From positions 20,245,755 to 20,309,754 of the forward strand of contig CM043868.1 in assembly GCA_023846275.1 (NCBI GenBank): DNA of 64,000 nucleotides, read 5' to 3'. Positions 14,401 through 27,559 of this stretch are shown in pieces (the stretch's first letter is position 1; every line of letters starts with the position of its first letter). The notes beneath the pieces were generated by a model. It searched no databases, was not told the origin of the DNA, and saw only the letters and a program-made list of their open reading frames with translations. A program made the translations under genes and the position numbers. This DNA is from Vanilla planifolia (lineage: Eukaryota > Streptophyta > Magnoliopsida > Asparagales > Orchidaceae).

Positions 14401-14990
14401 CTTTCATATTTCTAGATTAGTAAATTATTATTGTACCTTTGAGGTCTTTATAAATAAGAAATTTCATCATGTTGTAAAGGTTGAATTTTTTTAATCAAAC
14501 AATGAAGTGTTGCCGCCAAGCTTGATAAGAGCATTTATATACGAATAATCTAACAATGTGATTCCAGATGTGTCTTAAGAAGGCAAGAGAGAAACTCAAA
14601 AAGGGAGATCTTGACTCATTATCCAACATCCATAAAAGAGTCAAATCACCAAGAAAGTGCATAACTACTCTATTTCATATTCAAAAAATTTAATTGTTGC
14701 ATTCAATTTTTTAGTTTGTGCATATTGTGTGGTTTCTTATTTGGCTTATTATGATCTCTACTTATGTGTATATCTTATCACTTTATTACCAATATGAGTA
14801 ATTTGGTGTGTATTATTTTAATTACTTTTTCTTCAGATTGAGATCCTTTATATTAAAAATTAGTACAAATTATTGGCTTTTGAAAAAATTCTTAAGTTAT
14901 ATGATTTTCATCAATTAAAAAGCAAGTAACTTGGCTCGATTAATAAAAAAAACTTAAAAAGTTATTACCTAAAAAATACTATGTTTACTC
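11466..14990. other. AT-rich stretch with one less AT-rich patch
   Basis: No gene supported. Positions 13960-14240 are richer in GC, and a TATA-like TATAAATAAG lies near 14450, an arrangement seen in LTR promoters. I could not find a partner copy in the window or terminal dinucleotides. The frames at 12687-12935 and 14130-14312 look like chance. Confidence 0.4.
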
Positions 14991-14994
14991 ATTT

Positions 14995-15095
14995 AGACAC
15001 ACACAAGTATATATGCCCATATGAGTAAGTGTGTACACACATATGCATAAACACATAAGTAGGCACATAAACATACGCACACATACATACATTTG
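14995..15095. repeat. Degenerate (CA)n/(CATA)n alternating tract
   Basis: About 100 bases of alternating purine-pyrimidine sequence (ACACAC, CATATG, ACATACATACAT), a decayed microsatellite. The minus-strand frame across it, with repeated Cys-Val-Tyr codons, is a by-product of the repeat. Confidence 0.7.
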
Positions 15096-15099
15096 TTAT

Positions 15100-17762
15100 T
15101 GAAATAATTTATTAACAAGTTTGTTAAATTTTTGAAACAATGTTTAGTTAAACTTTGTAGTTTAGATATTGTAGTAGTTAAAATTAATTTTAATTCATTT
15201 TTTATTTTTTTTAATATTAAAAAATTCAAATTCTAACATATAATTTTTATTTAAAAAATTCACATAATTTTTTTAAATGATCTTTTCAAAATTATTTTAC
15301 ATTTGTTCTTTTTAAACTTTATTTCTCAGGCAAACAGAATTTCGATTTTTTTTAATTTTGACAATGTGTAGCCTCAAAGTTTTTTTATGATTCTCTTTCT
15401 AAAAAACAACCATTTGCCAATCGTCCGCCGCAGGTGCAGCGTATGCATTTGGAGTTAATATCTTTAAGATTGGCAAACTTAGTTCGTTTCATCCTTAGAA
15501 TAATTCACTATCATTAAGTATTTTATCCAATAAAACAGCTCATTTAAAGAGTTTTTAAGAAGATTTTTTTTTTAAATATTTTAATGGCTTTATTTGCGAC
15601 ATCCCAATTGATTTCTTATATTCCTTGATGCATTTTCTTTTGAAAAATTGGTTTAATTAATTTATTATATAATTCCATAATATGTTCGGCCATCCAGTTT
15701 GTTTACTAAATTCTGTATAAATTGTTGACAAGAAGTTTTCCTTGGTACAAATTTCTCTATTAATTTTTTTATTTCCATTTAAATTTATTTATGTCAAATC
15801 TATTCAATTCCATGAAATTATCAAATTTATTTCTTTTGATCACAAACTTTCTAAGTAGGCCTATTAATGGGTCGGGTGTTGACCCTGTTTTGCTCAAGTT
15901 TCAAATTAATAATTTGTTATTTAAGTTTTTTTATCTAAATAAAAGTTATTTGAAGACTTGATTTATCGCATTTATAAACATCAAATGAAATTATACAAAT
16001 TATGTTATTTAGCATTAAAAAATTAAAATATATTTACAGGTGCATTTTTTTTATTTTGTATTGCTTGTTTTTTTTATATAGACTATATTTATTACGGTTC
16101 GGCATTACTTTAAGCTTTCATATTATTATTTTTTTATAAAATTGATATTTAACTTTTTTACATATTAAAAGAATTTCAAACTATTTAAAAGAATATAAAA
16201 AATAATCTTTTCTTAAATCAAATAGTCATTAATGAAAAACTCAATAAAAGTCCAAGTTCAAGCCAAAATCTAATGTAAAAAGTTATGACAAGCCAAGGAT
16301 CATATTTGAGTTAACTCTAGCCTAATTCTTCTTTTGATCTAACCTTAGGTTACCAAATCAATATAACCTTAATTGAATATGAACCATTAATAGTTACGCT
16401 CACATTGAATGGTATAAATGATATGTCTATTTTATGCATCATATGTTTCTTGTACTTAATATTATTCTAATATAAGACGTTGTTATGCACATAAAAATGA
16501 CTATTTATGATTTTACTTATTTATAGAATCGTGACAATGTAATAGGTACAATGACAAGTTAACTTGCTCATCAGAGAATGTTTAAGTAATAATTTCTTCT
16601 TTAAATTTTTAGAATTGCAATTATTTATGTACAATAAAAATATCAATTGAGTTTAACGAATAAGTAGACGTTTATTCATTTAATGTATATTTAGATTTAT
16701 CCAAACACAAATTGTATTCTTAAGCTAATTAGCACGATAAGGTACTTTGGTTAATTATATATGATAGTACAAATAGCAAATATTGTTATTGAAATATTTA
16801 GTAAAATATGTATTTCATCTTGTAGAATTATTTAAATCTTTTGATGACAGTAATATATAAAAAAGTTTGCTACTAGTAAATTTTTAGTTACTTTGATAGT
16901 TTCTATTTAAATCTAAAAAAAATGATTATTTATTTACAAGTATTTGTTCTTTATTTTTTATAGAAATTCTTATTTATTTGCATCTTGCTTTTTTGTTACT
17001 TCGCTTAACGGGTTTAATTTTTTTAAATAGCATCTATAGGATTATGGTTATGACGCCATGGATGTTGAAATAGTGATATTGGAGGGAAGATTCGTAGAAG
17101 AGAAATTATGTCATAACCTAAATACAAAAAGTAGATAATCAATAGTATATTTTATGTTTGATTATGAACAATAATGTTAAGAATACATTTCAAAAAATAA
17201 ATAGTAACTAAATATTTTATGTAATTTGTTAAGAAAGGTTTAAATATACTGACAAGTCTCTCATTAGCACTCGTACGACATAACTCATGATTATGAAATT
17301 TGATTAATTGAAACATATATGATAACACATCATTGAGATGGCCAATAATTGCAATTATTAGGGCCTTGTGATGGCAATAATAACTTATTTTCAAATGTAA
17401 TTCATTTGAATCGATTTTTTTTTTAAAATATAAAACAATCCAAGTAAATTATAATATTGATAATGATAAGTGAAATGTAAAGGAATTTATTAATGTCTTA
17501 GTTTAAGGGAAACAAGATAAAAAAAATCTTAAAAAAACAATGCAAAATGAAATCCAAGTTAAAAAAAGTTTTGACTTATTAATGCATCTCAAGCAAAAAA
17601 GAAGAATACAAATATGGCAGATGTCATTTATGCATGAAATTTATGTTGTCAAAAAGATTGTTTGAAATATAAGACAATTTATAAAAAATCATAAAAGAAA
17701 TATTTTTATAAATAATTGCTTTGATTTTAACTCTACGAAGTAGAATTCTATTCATTGAGTAA
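15100..17762. other. AT-rich stretch, no gene recognised
   Basis: Short frames only. The last part (about 17715-17762) matches DNA just left of the 3' LTR of the second gypsy element, so some of it is element-derived. Confidence 0.5.
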
Positions 17763-18440
17763 ATGATATAGCACAAAAGAAAGAAATGATGACAAAATAA
17801 TAATGTAGACCATAACAAAGTCTCAAACTAGAGTCAATCAAGCTAAAGCTTTCTAAAATTTAATATATGCATGATAATTTAGAAAACCTACAAACGATAA
17901 CCTTGAGAATTCATGATTCATTCATAACATATCATGAGTGCATAGTTAGTGCTATATTAATGAATATGTCCAAACTTTAAATAAAAGTCTTTAAGAAGTA
18001 GGTAAAAAATATGTTCTTATTATTTAGGCATAAAAATCTTCAAGAGTTAAGTATGAAATATACTTTTATATTAAAGAATTATATAAATATGAATATCTTC
18101 AAAAGTTTAATCAAAATTATGATGTAGTAAACAAAATTATATTAACATGCAAGTCTTTAAGAAGGAGGTAAAAAGTTTTCTTTCTGTATTAATTAATTAT
18201 TTATAATCTTTTATTTAAAAACTTTTTATGAATAGATAAATGATGGATTAGTTGTCACTAAAAAAGTGTATTTGTTTTGTGACTTGAGTACTTAAATTAG
18301 TTTGGTGATTTTCTTTTGAGTTCACTCTGGTGACTTAATTCTTATTTTTTTTCTTTATCTTTTACACTCTACTTCACTTCTTTTTAATCTTTTGTCATAC
18401 TTTTCATTCTATGACAAAATGCTCTTTTCATCTACATCAT
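17763..18440 (+). repeat. 5' LTR of the second gypsy element
   Basis: This block aligns collinearly with 22187-22868. Shared segments include the AAGAAATGATGACAAA region, ATGATTCATTCATAA, repeated AGTCTTTAAGAAG-like motifs, and TGAATTAGTTGTCACTAAA-like text. It starts with TGATATAGCAC and ends just before the primer-binding site. Weak similarity to the right copy extends about 45 bases further left than the inferred LTR start. Confidence 0.7.
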
Positions 18441-18441
18441 C

Positions 18442-18453
18442 TGGTATTAGAGC
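18442..18453 (+). other. Primer-binding site (decayed)
   Basis: TGGTATTAGAGC directly after the 5' LTR. The common plant retrotransposon site complementary to initiator methionine tRNA is TGGTATCAGAGC; one C has become T. Confidence 0.75.
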
Positions 18454-19559
18454 AAAGATCTTTACCATTTTCTTAGGAAAATAGAACACTTTGAAGAAAA
18501 GGAGAGATCCCAATAATGTCATCAAATCAATACTTGATTTTTGATATGTTACTATTCATTATGCCTAACTTGAGATAGCATCTTGTCCTTTCTCATTGTA
18601 GGTCTTTATTTGGTCAGAAGCTCTCCTAAAAAAAGAGGATACTCGTATGTCTTATTGTACTTCTTTGAACATTTAATTTTGATACCAAAATAATTACAAC
18701 TCCATTTCAAAAAACCTAACTAGTATGTTTTAAACATATCATTATCCCTATTAAGTATAAATTATAAGAAGTGGTCTACTTCATTAACCCTCTAATCGAA
18801 TGCTAAATTTTATATAAAATCTTGAATGGATGACCAACAAGAATTATTTTATTAATACTATAACTTACTTTAGTTTATTCCAATTTTTTGCTATCTTTTC
18901 ACTATAATATTACAAAAATAATAATAATAAAATGTCTTTTTTGTTTTTTTTCTTTTGAAACCATCTTTTTCTTATTGTCCTCAGACTTCATTTCAATTTT
19001 TTTTGCATAAATTCATTTTTTTTTTGTTTCTTTTCACATTATATAATGCCTCGAAATTTATAATAATTGACAATTAGTAAATAAACTTATAGACAAGCCT
19101 CTACTTATAATTAATTCATAAAACCTAACTTAAAATATAACTTATATAACTACAACACAAAGATAAGAAATGCAAATTAATTATCGTTTTTAGTGATGAT
19201 TTGTGTATTCCTATACTTATAATTACTATTAATAAATAATATTTTAAGATCTTATGTAAAGAAATGTTTTATCTAAATTCATTCTTCATCATGAATATGA
19301 AAGAAGTTAATAAAATAAAGTTGGAGACATCTCATCTACCTTATATACTTTACTTTCTATCTAAATTTAGTGACATTACTTCTGAAGAGCTTTCTAACTA
19401 ATTATCTCCAATACAAGTCATCTAGCATGTCATTGACGTAATACGTGGACATTAGTTGCCAATTCTTCCTTATTATCAAATGAACTCTACTAAACATGTT
19501 CAACTAAAAAGAATAAGTTGAACTATTCAAAAAGGTTTCTTATAAGAAAGTCTTAACCA

Positions 19560-20290
19560 TGTGTAGTTCTAAAAACTTTAACTCCTAAAAGGGATGGCTC
19601 ATAGCATATATGTGTTGATAATATAATCATTAACAAAATAATAATAGAATATCAATTTCTAATCCCATGACTAGATGGTTTATTAGTCCTTATTTTTGGT
19701 TCAAACATCTTCTCAAAAAGAAATCTATGTAGTGGTTACATCAAATTAGGAATTGTCCTCATGATGAATGGAAAACTATTTTTAGAACACCTGATGGTTT
19801 TTATGAGTAGTTAGCGATGCCTTTTGTCCTCTAAAATATACTAAGTGAATTCATGTGTTTGGTGAACACTGTTCTCAAACTATTCATTAGAAAATCTTAG
19901 TTGTATATTTTGATAATATTTTAATCTTTAGTCTTGATGAGACCTTAAACTTGTTTTAAAAGAACATAAACATGAAAATGTATATATAAACTTAAAGGAG
20001 TACTCTTTCATGCAAAAGAGAGTTGATTCTTAAGCTTTGTAGTATCACATATTAGCCTCTAGTCTAACCCATTAAAATTTAAAGTCATTTTAGATTAATC
20101 AATCCCAAAGTGTATAATAAAAATTAGAAGTTTTCATGACCTTGCAACATTCTATAGAAGATTCATAAGAAATTTTAGTACAATAATAACTTTCATTATC
20201 AATTCCTTAAAAAATGATAAATTTGTATGGAGTGTTGATGCACAGAAGACTTTCGATCAAAGCAAACTACACATGACATTACCTTCTATT
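19560..20290 (+). pseudogene. gypsy reverse transcriptase and RNase H remnant
   Basis: Plus-strand peptides include HICVDNIIINKII (about 19598-19640), the gypsy RT signature region, and a decayed LKLGIV-MMNGKLF block. The active-site motif at 19903-19917 reads V-Y-F-D-N; the second catalytic Asp of Y-x-D-D is Asn. The junction to RNase H follows (ATFYRRFIRNFS near 20150, then WSVDAQKTFDQSK near 20230). Stops are frequent. Confidence 0.75.
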
Positions 20291-20869
20291 CTATAGTTAT
20301 TGATTTTCATAAGTTCTTTGAACTCACTTGTGATGCTTTTAAGATTAAAATTGGTGATGTATTTAGCTAAGATAATCACCTAGTTACTGAAATTAGTAAA
20401 AGTTTAAACACTACTAAATAGCAATATTCTACATATGATAGAGACTTTTATGTAATCATATAATCATTAAAATATTAAAGATACTATTTATTACATAATA
20501 ATTTTATTTTGAATATAAATTACTATATTTAAAAATATGTCAGTACACAATGAAAGTTAAATCATAGTATACAGAGTGCATTGAATACTTACAAGATTAT
20601 TCTTTTGTTTTCAAATATAAACCAAGAAAAAATAGCAAACTCGTTGATATACTTTCTAAAATAACATTAATAATCACTTTCTTAGAATTACAAATACTCA
20701 AATTTGATAAGATTAAGAATGATTACCTAATTTGAAAATACTTCAATAAAATCTATAATGAGCTAAAAGATAAACCATCATAATTAACCATTATAAAAAA
20801 TTATTTATTTAGGGATAAACAACTATGCTTTCCACAAATATTGCTTAGAGATCTATTAACTATAAAATC

Positions 20870-21430
20870 ATATTATAGAGGAATCACAGAACACATGAGA
20901 TGAGACAAGACTACTCACTTAGTTGAATCTCTTATATTGGACATACATTAAACAAGATGTTAATTGAATTGTTTCTTAATGCTACACATGTAAACATACC
21001 AAAACAACTAAACAACAAGTAGGACAACATATAGTATTTCCTATTCCATATTGACATTGGGAAGACCTCTCCATGAAAAGACCTCCCCACAGACTTCATC
21101 TTAGAAAACCACAAAACACCTCGTCATCATGATAACATTTTTGCAGTTGTAGATCATTTTTCAAAAATGGAACACTTCATATCATGTTTTAAAACAAATG
21201 ATGCCTACCATATTGCAAGTCTTTTCTTTCAAGAGATAATTAAATTATATGACTTAACTTTAATTATTGTCTTCAATTATTGTGTTAGATGTATCTCCTA
21301 CTTTTGAAAAATATTATAAAATGTATTTGGAATATAACTTGAATTTTTTCAACCTTTCATCCCTGAACAGATGAACAAATAGAAGTTGTTAATTATACAT
21401 TGAAAAATCTCCTAAGATATCTTGTAGAAA
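20870..21430 (+). pseudogene. gypsy integrase remnant
   Basis: At about 21118-21240 the plus strand reads HHDNIFAVVDHFSKMEHF, then a Lys-Thr-Asn-Asp-Ala segment and a FFQEIIKLY-like helix. This is the standard core of gypsy integrases (D-x-I-x-V-V-V-D-R-F-S-K-M). The first catalytic region is readable; the later Asp-Glu part has decayed. Confidence 0.75.
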
Positions 21431-22186
21431 AAAAATCTAAAAGCTTAGGACTTGCATTTTCCTGCATCAAAATTTTCATATAATAGTACTATTTCTAAAA
21501 CAACTAATAAACACTATTTAAAATTATATATAATTATAATCCAAAACATATTATTGACTTGCTTAACATGCTTATATGCACATTTTTAATTCAAATCTTT
21601 CTTTTGCATATGATTTTTGATCAAAACATAAAAAAATCAAAGAACAAATTGAAGCAAACAATGCAAAGTATGCCAAAGCTATTAATCAAAATAAATCATA
21701 AGGGAATTCAATGAAGGAGATCATGTTCTAATTCACATTACCCATAACACTATTATTTTAATAAATAAAAAAACTTACATGTGCAAACTTGTGGGCCTTT
21801 AAAAATTGCTAAACAAATTAGTAAAAATTTTTATGTTCTTGATTTACTATCAAACACATTTATTAGTTCATATTTTAATATTGAGTACCTTCTTCCTTAT
21901 AAAAGTACTTCATAACATAGCCTGATATAATCTAACTCTTATGCAAGTAGACATGTTGGAGAATTACTAATACTATCAATGCTAAAAATGTTTTGAAGTT
22001 TATGAGATTATTTTTTATGATTACTCCTCTAGTACTGATATGTCTTATAGGTTCCTTATTCATTAGAAAAATCAAACATTTAAAGATGCTTGGATGACAC
22101 ATGAAGAATTAAAAAAGCTTACTCCATAATTTGTAGATGATTATTTTAACTTTAACTCTATAAAGCAAAATTCTATTCAGTCAAGA

Positions 22187-22868
22187 GAAAATGATGCAAT
22201 ACAAAAAAGAAGAAGAAATGATGACAAACAATAATATAAACTCGTAATAAGATTTCAAACTAAAATCAATCAAGCAAAATCTCTTTAAAATTTAATACAT
22301 GTATGATAATTTAAAGAACATGTAAAAAATAATCTTGAGAAGTTATGATTCATTCATAAATCATTATGAGAGTATGGTTGGTACTACATTAATGAAGTTG
22401 TCCAAATTTCAGCTGAAAGTCTTTAAGAAGTAGAAAAGAAGTATGTTTTTATTATTTAGGTATAAAAATCTTTAAGAGATAGATAGAAAATATGTTTTTT
22501 TATTAAAAAATTATATAGACATAAATATCTTCAAAAGTTATGTAAGTAGTATGATGATATATTAAAAAAATTATATGAACATGAAAGTCTTTAAAAAATA
22601 GTTAGTAAATTTTTTTATATTAAATAATTATTTATAATATCTTATTTAAAGGATATCACATAAATAAATGAATGATGAATTAGTTGTCACTAAAGAAAAT
22701 ACATTATTTTATAACTTAAAATATTTGAGTTAGCTTGATGGCCTTTTTTGGGGTTTACTTTGGTGAGTGAACCATTATTTTTTTATCTTTTAAACTCTAC
22801 TATTCTTTTAAGTCATTTTTTTCATATTTTCGATTTCACGACTTAATCCTCTATCCATTTACATCATA
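22187..22868 (+). repeat. 3' LTR of the second gypsy element
   Basis: Matches the block at 17763-18440 over its length, with small indels. It starts TGATGCAATAC after a purine-rich GAGAAAA that may be the polypurine tract, and ends around ACATCATA. The coding tail of the polyprotein appears to run up to about 22180. Confidence 0.7.
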
Positions 22869-23353
22869 TACACATTATGGCGTATTATGAGAGTAGTTGT
22901 TTGAGACTATAGGACATGAAGTGACACATCAGTGAGGTGAGTGGTGAGTCGCATGACAAGCAAGATATGTGAGGAGTTGTGGAGAGATGAAATAGCACAT
23001 TGATTACGGTTATAAACTCCAAATTTTGGGATAAGATCTGAGTCTACCATCTACTCAACACATTGGGGATGGTGATAAGCATTGTATTTTTTATTTAAAG
23101 ACATAATTAGAGGTATATTTCATATATTTTAATTTTAATTTAATCATATTTTTATCATTTATTAAATTTTTGTCCTCATTAAACAATATGTGAATGTAAT
23201 TATTTAAGTGATTAGTTTTATTAAAGTTTATTTGTAGGATGGATACATGGTATTATAACTAGGTTAGTATAAATTCTTGACAACAAAATTACAATGATAA
23301 AGAATTTATATCCTTGCAATATGGTTATTGCAAAATTTGTTGTAAAGTTTGCA
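22869..23353. other. AT-rich stretch, no gene recognised
   Basis: No supported feature. The first 200 bases are less AT-rich, without a coding frame. Confidence 0.5.
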
Positions 23354-23880
23354 TAAGAATAATCTTTGTAATTATATTTTCAATGGAATCATTTCATCAT
23401 AAAAAGTCTTCTACGAGAAGCTATTTATAGTGATTCTTTTATTTATAGAAAATCAATTTTCTTGTAGTTATTAAAAACATATCTTTTATGCTAAATCGTT
23501 GCATTTTTCTCTATAAATTGGTGTCATTTATTTGTTTTTGTTAATACGAATATAGAAACATGAAAATTATAAAAAAAAATTGTAGTACTTTTATATAGTA
23601 GCATAATTACAATTACAAGAATAATTTTTGTGATGCTATTTTAAAAGGATTATTTTCGTCATGAAAAGTTATCAAAAACAAATTATTTACAACGATTCTT
23701 TTTTATCTAGAAAATCAATTTTCTTGTAGTTATTTAAAAATATCCCTTTATAATAAATCATTGCATTTTTTCTCTTCAAAGTTTTGTCATTTCTTTGTTT
23801 TTTTTAAATATGAATATAAAAGCATGGCAAATATAAAAAAAATGCAGTACTTTTATATAGTAGCATAACTATAATTAAAC
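23354..23880. repeat. 263-bp tandem duplication (two units)
   Basis: Unit one starts at 23354 (AAGAATAATCTTTG) and unit two at 23617 (AAGAATAATTTTTG). They stay collinear through AGAAAATCAATTTTCTTGTAG, a TTTGTTTTT tract, and the end TAGTACTTTTATATAGTAGCATAA (unit one) or CAGTACTTTTATATAGTAGCATAA (unit two). They differ by scattered substitutions and small indels. No coding frame. A decayed satellite dimer or a local duplication. Confidence 0.8.
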
Positions 23881-25324
23881 TCATTAAAGTTGAAAATATA
23901 TTAATATAAAAAAAATAAATGCACCTTTTCAAAATGATGTGTATTAACTCATGTGGGAGAAGCACGAGGTTACGCTCCAAAAAGAATTACATCAAACTGA
24001 AGCAAATTTAAATTTTTATTTATTCAAGCAAATTACTACCTAGGAGTCAAAATCAATAAGAAACATACAAAAGTTTCAATATATCCAAAATATACAACAT
24101 GCATATAATAGTAACAAAAATATATATTATATAATATTACAAAAATATGAAAATGACCAAAAATAAAATATAAACACAACAAAGCTATTCTTTGTTCATA
24201 AATAAGATTTCATACGATGATTTTTTTTTCCCTTTGCTGTTTCATCTTCTTTATAAATTAATCCAACACCAAAATTGAATGATTTATGAGTTCAATTTTT
24301 ACGACAAAAATTGAAAATTAGTTTTTTAAAACTTATTTGTTATTCTTGATATTTTTTATTTTAAATAATTAAAATTCACTTAAAATGGTATTATTATTAG
24401 ACATGATATAATTACAAGTCCCGATTTGGGTAATATGAATGTTTATAATAATGAAATAATATGCATGCTTGGAGAAGAATCATTTTATATATGTAATTCT
24501 TAATAACATTTGTCTTCCTTTATATGAACGAAAAATAGTGATATTAAAAAATAATAAACTTTATGAAATTGTAACATATAATTTTAACACAATAATATTT
24601 CATAAATTATGATTAAAATATGATATCAAAAATAAAATGAATAAACATAATATCATCTTGAATTTTTTTTAAAATAAAATAGAAAAAAATTATTTTTTTA
24701 TTTTAACACATCACATCATCTGTAAATAAGGGGCTGCATTATAACCATAATTTGATGTGGTCAAATTATTTCTAACATTCAAGTTTGATTAATCCAAATT
24801 ATAATAAATTCATCTTTGAGCAATGCTTTTTCTTCTCATCGACCTCCAGCAGCAAAACAAGCATGCGTCTCTCATTCTTACAGCGTTCATTGTTGCTTTT
24901 ATGATTCATTGAGATCGATTAATTTTATTCTTCGTTTGTTTCATAGAAGGGATTGGAAATGACAACACTTTTTTGTGCTTCGTTAAGAATTATGCTTAAA
25001 AGGAAAAGGCCTTTGTCCGATCACTTGTCTTTTTATCCTGTATTTTTGCGCCGTTTCTGATGCAAGCTGTGTTGATCTTTGGACTGGAGCGCTTTGTTCT
25101 TAGTTTATGTTGCAGGCCACGAATAAATGGATAGCTGCTTAATGTTTTAAAAATTAGACATCTTTGTTTTTATCATTTTAAAAAATTAAAAGATAATTAA
25201 ATCTTTGGGTGAGAAAAACAATAGCTTGTGAAAGGCTTTAATTCAAAATATTTGAAGGATCCCATGTGTATCAAAGGTAACCATAATGTGCAAAATTCCT
25301 TTGATGTAATATCAATATAGCTTA
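23881..25324. other. AT-rich stretch, no gene recognised
   Basis: Nothing supported. Positions 24820-25110 are less AT-rich but without a continuous frame on either strand. Confidence 0.5.
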
Positions 25325-25628
25325 TGTTACGAAATCGGATTAAATCATAGTAAACCAAATCGAAATTACATAGAGATTAATGTGAAAACCCAGATGAGAA
25401 AAACCATAGGAGAGCATGAGAAAAAAATTTACTATATATATATATATATATATAAGTCTATGGCAAAACATTAAAAAAGTAAAATTACAAATATGCCTTC
25501 GTAACAATCTCTCTAATTTTTCTAATTATAGTTATCATATCCATCGTATTTGATTGCATATTTTATAAAATATTTTATTTTTAATTTTTAAAGTTCAGGA
25601 TTCAAGATAATATCAATAAATCTTTACA
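25325..25628 (-). repeat. 3' LTR of the minus-strand copia element
   Basis: 304 bases, matching 29604-30012 except for indels. Both share the stretch around TAGTTATCATATCC/TAGTTATCCTATCC, the TATTTTA-rich block and the TGTTAC edge. It carries only about 20 bases of (TA)n at 25434-25455, against about 104 in the partner. A purine-rich CAGGAGAGAA (minus strand) at about 25640-25650 may be the polypurine tract. Confidence 0.75.
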
Positions 25629-25705
25629 TTAACTTGAATTCTCTCCTGAATTAAAGTCAACTGAAACAATACATAGCTCAGCTCTCCAAAACGTGTCTCC
25701 ATGAA

Positions 25706-25969
25706 TCATATGACATTAACCAAGTCCAAACAAAGTTTGAACTTAGTTGCTGGAAGAGTCTTTATCATCATGTTTGTAAGATTCTCCAAAGTACTGATCT
25801 TCTGAATAGTTTCATCTTTGATGTCAATCCTGTCATGAGTAAAATGGTACCTAAAATCAATATGTTTCATCCTCTCATTAAACATATGGTTCTTAGACAA
25901 GCATACAACACTGTGATCATCACAAAATATGGTGATCGATCTACCAATCCCATTCAGCTTTCGAAGCAA
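25706..25969 (-). pseudogene. copia RNase H C-terminal remnant
   Basis: An 87-codon open piece reads FCDDHSVVCLSKNHMF, then KHIDFRYHF, as in the end of Ty1/copia RNase H (C-D-N-x-S-A, then K-H-I-D/E-x-R-Y-H-F). It continues into the family's C-terminal tail. It lies at the end of the decayed polyprotein, next to the 3' LTR. Confidence 0.75.
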
Positions 25970-26289
25970 ACCTTGTAACTAGATAGCTTCCTTCACAGTA
26001 TTAGTAATTGTCATATACTCTACCTCTACAGTGGACATTATAATTATACTCTATAAAATTAATCTCTAACTGATAACACAACCCCAATAGTGAAGACATA
26101 TCATGTGAGAGACCTTCTGTCATAATCATCTTTACGTTTGAGTCAACATAACCTTTAATCCTTAAAGGTTTTCTTTAAAATATAAACAAGTATTAATAGT
26201 GTCATATAAGTTCCTAAAATCCACTTAATAGTCTCCTATTTGCTTATATTAGCCATATACCTACTGATAACATTAATAGCATGTGCCAA

Positions 26290-27330
26290 ATCAAGATGAG
26301 TGCAAACCATCGCATACGACAAACTACCAATAGTATTCATGTAAAGAACATGTTACATGTATTCTACCTCCTCCTCAGTGTTTGGATATATATTTTTAGA
26401 CAACTTGAAATGAGTCACCAAAGGTGTAGAAATAGATCTAACTTCTTTCATTTTGAATCTCTGAAGCCTTCCTAATATAGTCACTTTGAGATAAAAGAAA
26501 CCTTTTTCCTTACTATCACTCATGGTTTTCACCCCAAGTGTCTTTCTTGTTGCCCCTAAGTCTTTCATGTCAAATTCTTATCTAAAAAATCATTTTAAGC
26601 TCTTTACATGAGTCTTGCTCTTTACTGCAACAAGTATGTCATCCACATAGAGTAATAGGTATAGGAAAGATTCATCTACAAGTTTTCTTAAGTATACATA
26701 ATTAACAAAATTTCTCATACATAACTAATAAGATAATATAATAGAATCAAACCTTTTATATCACTATCTAAGTACTCTTTCAAGTCATATAAAAACTTCT
26801 TTAACTTACACACATAGTCTTTTTTACCTTTACAACAAAACCTTTAAGTTGTTCCATGTAAATCTCTTCTTTCAATTTTTCATGTAAGAAAGTAGTCTTG
26901 ATATCTAGTTGCTTCAACTTTAGATCATTCATAATAACCAAACTAAGCAAAATTCTAATGGATGTGTGCTTTATCACAAGTGAAAAGATATCAATAAAAT
27001 TAACACCTTTAATTGATTGTATCCCTTAGCTACAAGCCCGACCTTGAACCTTTCTTCCTTAACACCTAGAATACTAGACTTTTTCTTGAACACCCACTTG
27101 CATTTAATGGCCTTCTTACGAGTTGGAAGATTTGTTAAATCCGAATTTTTGTTCTTATGTAAGGACTCGATCACTTTTTGCATAGCCAATAATTGATCTC
27201 TTTTGTCTTCACAAGTAATTGCCTTTAAATAAGTACAAGGCTCACTACTAAAACTTGTGTCTTGAGCCACAGATAAAGCATATACAACTAAATCAATCTT
27301 TATATATCCTTTTGGAGTTATAATCACTCT
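26290..27330 (-). pseudogene. copia reverse transcriptase remnant
   Basis: Read on the minus strand from 27327: KCKWVFKKK (start of the RT domain), then a decayed middle. An intact LYVDDILVA active site sits at 26638-26649 (Y-V-D-D), followed by MKDLGATRKTLG (26568), where the family has an M-x-D-L-G-x-x-x-x-x-L-G motif. The catalytic Asp pair is retained although the frame is broken elsewhere, for instance around 26700-26970. Confidence 0.78.
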
Positions 27331-27559
27331 TTTTTCTTGATCCCTTCCAATGCTATATGATTGTCCTTCTTATGAAGCCTAGTCATTTTCAACAACCTAT
27401 GTACTTTCTAGTAAGTAATATGAATATATCTTATTTTTACATCATCTAAACTATTACTTACAACAACATCATAAATAACTATAGATTGTTTAGAAATATT
27501 TAAAATAGATTGTACATTAAACATAATATCTCTATTAAATATTAATTTAGATTCAAAAT

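Larger units (their letters stand above)
17763..22868 (+). mobile_element. Decayed Ty3/gypsy retrotransposon with both LTRs
   Basis: Two related blocks of about 680 bases (17763-18440 and 22187-22868) flank an internal region. That region starts with a primer-binding-like sequence (TGGTATTAGAGC) and continues through a gypsy reverse transcriptase, RNase H and integrase, all on the plus strand. The LTRs have diverged strongly by substitutions and indels, and the coding part is full of stops, so the insertion is old and inert. LTR edges are accurate to about 10 bases. I did not find a convincing target-site duplication. Confidence 0.75.

Noticed and set aside
14993-15229. 78-codon minus-strand frame rich in Cys, Val and Tyr
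   Set aside because: Product of the CA/CATA alternating repeat.
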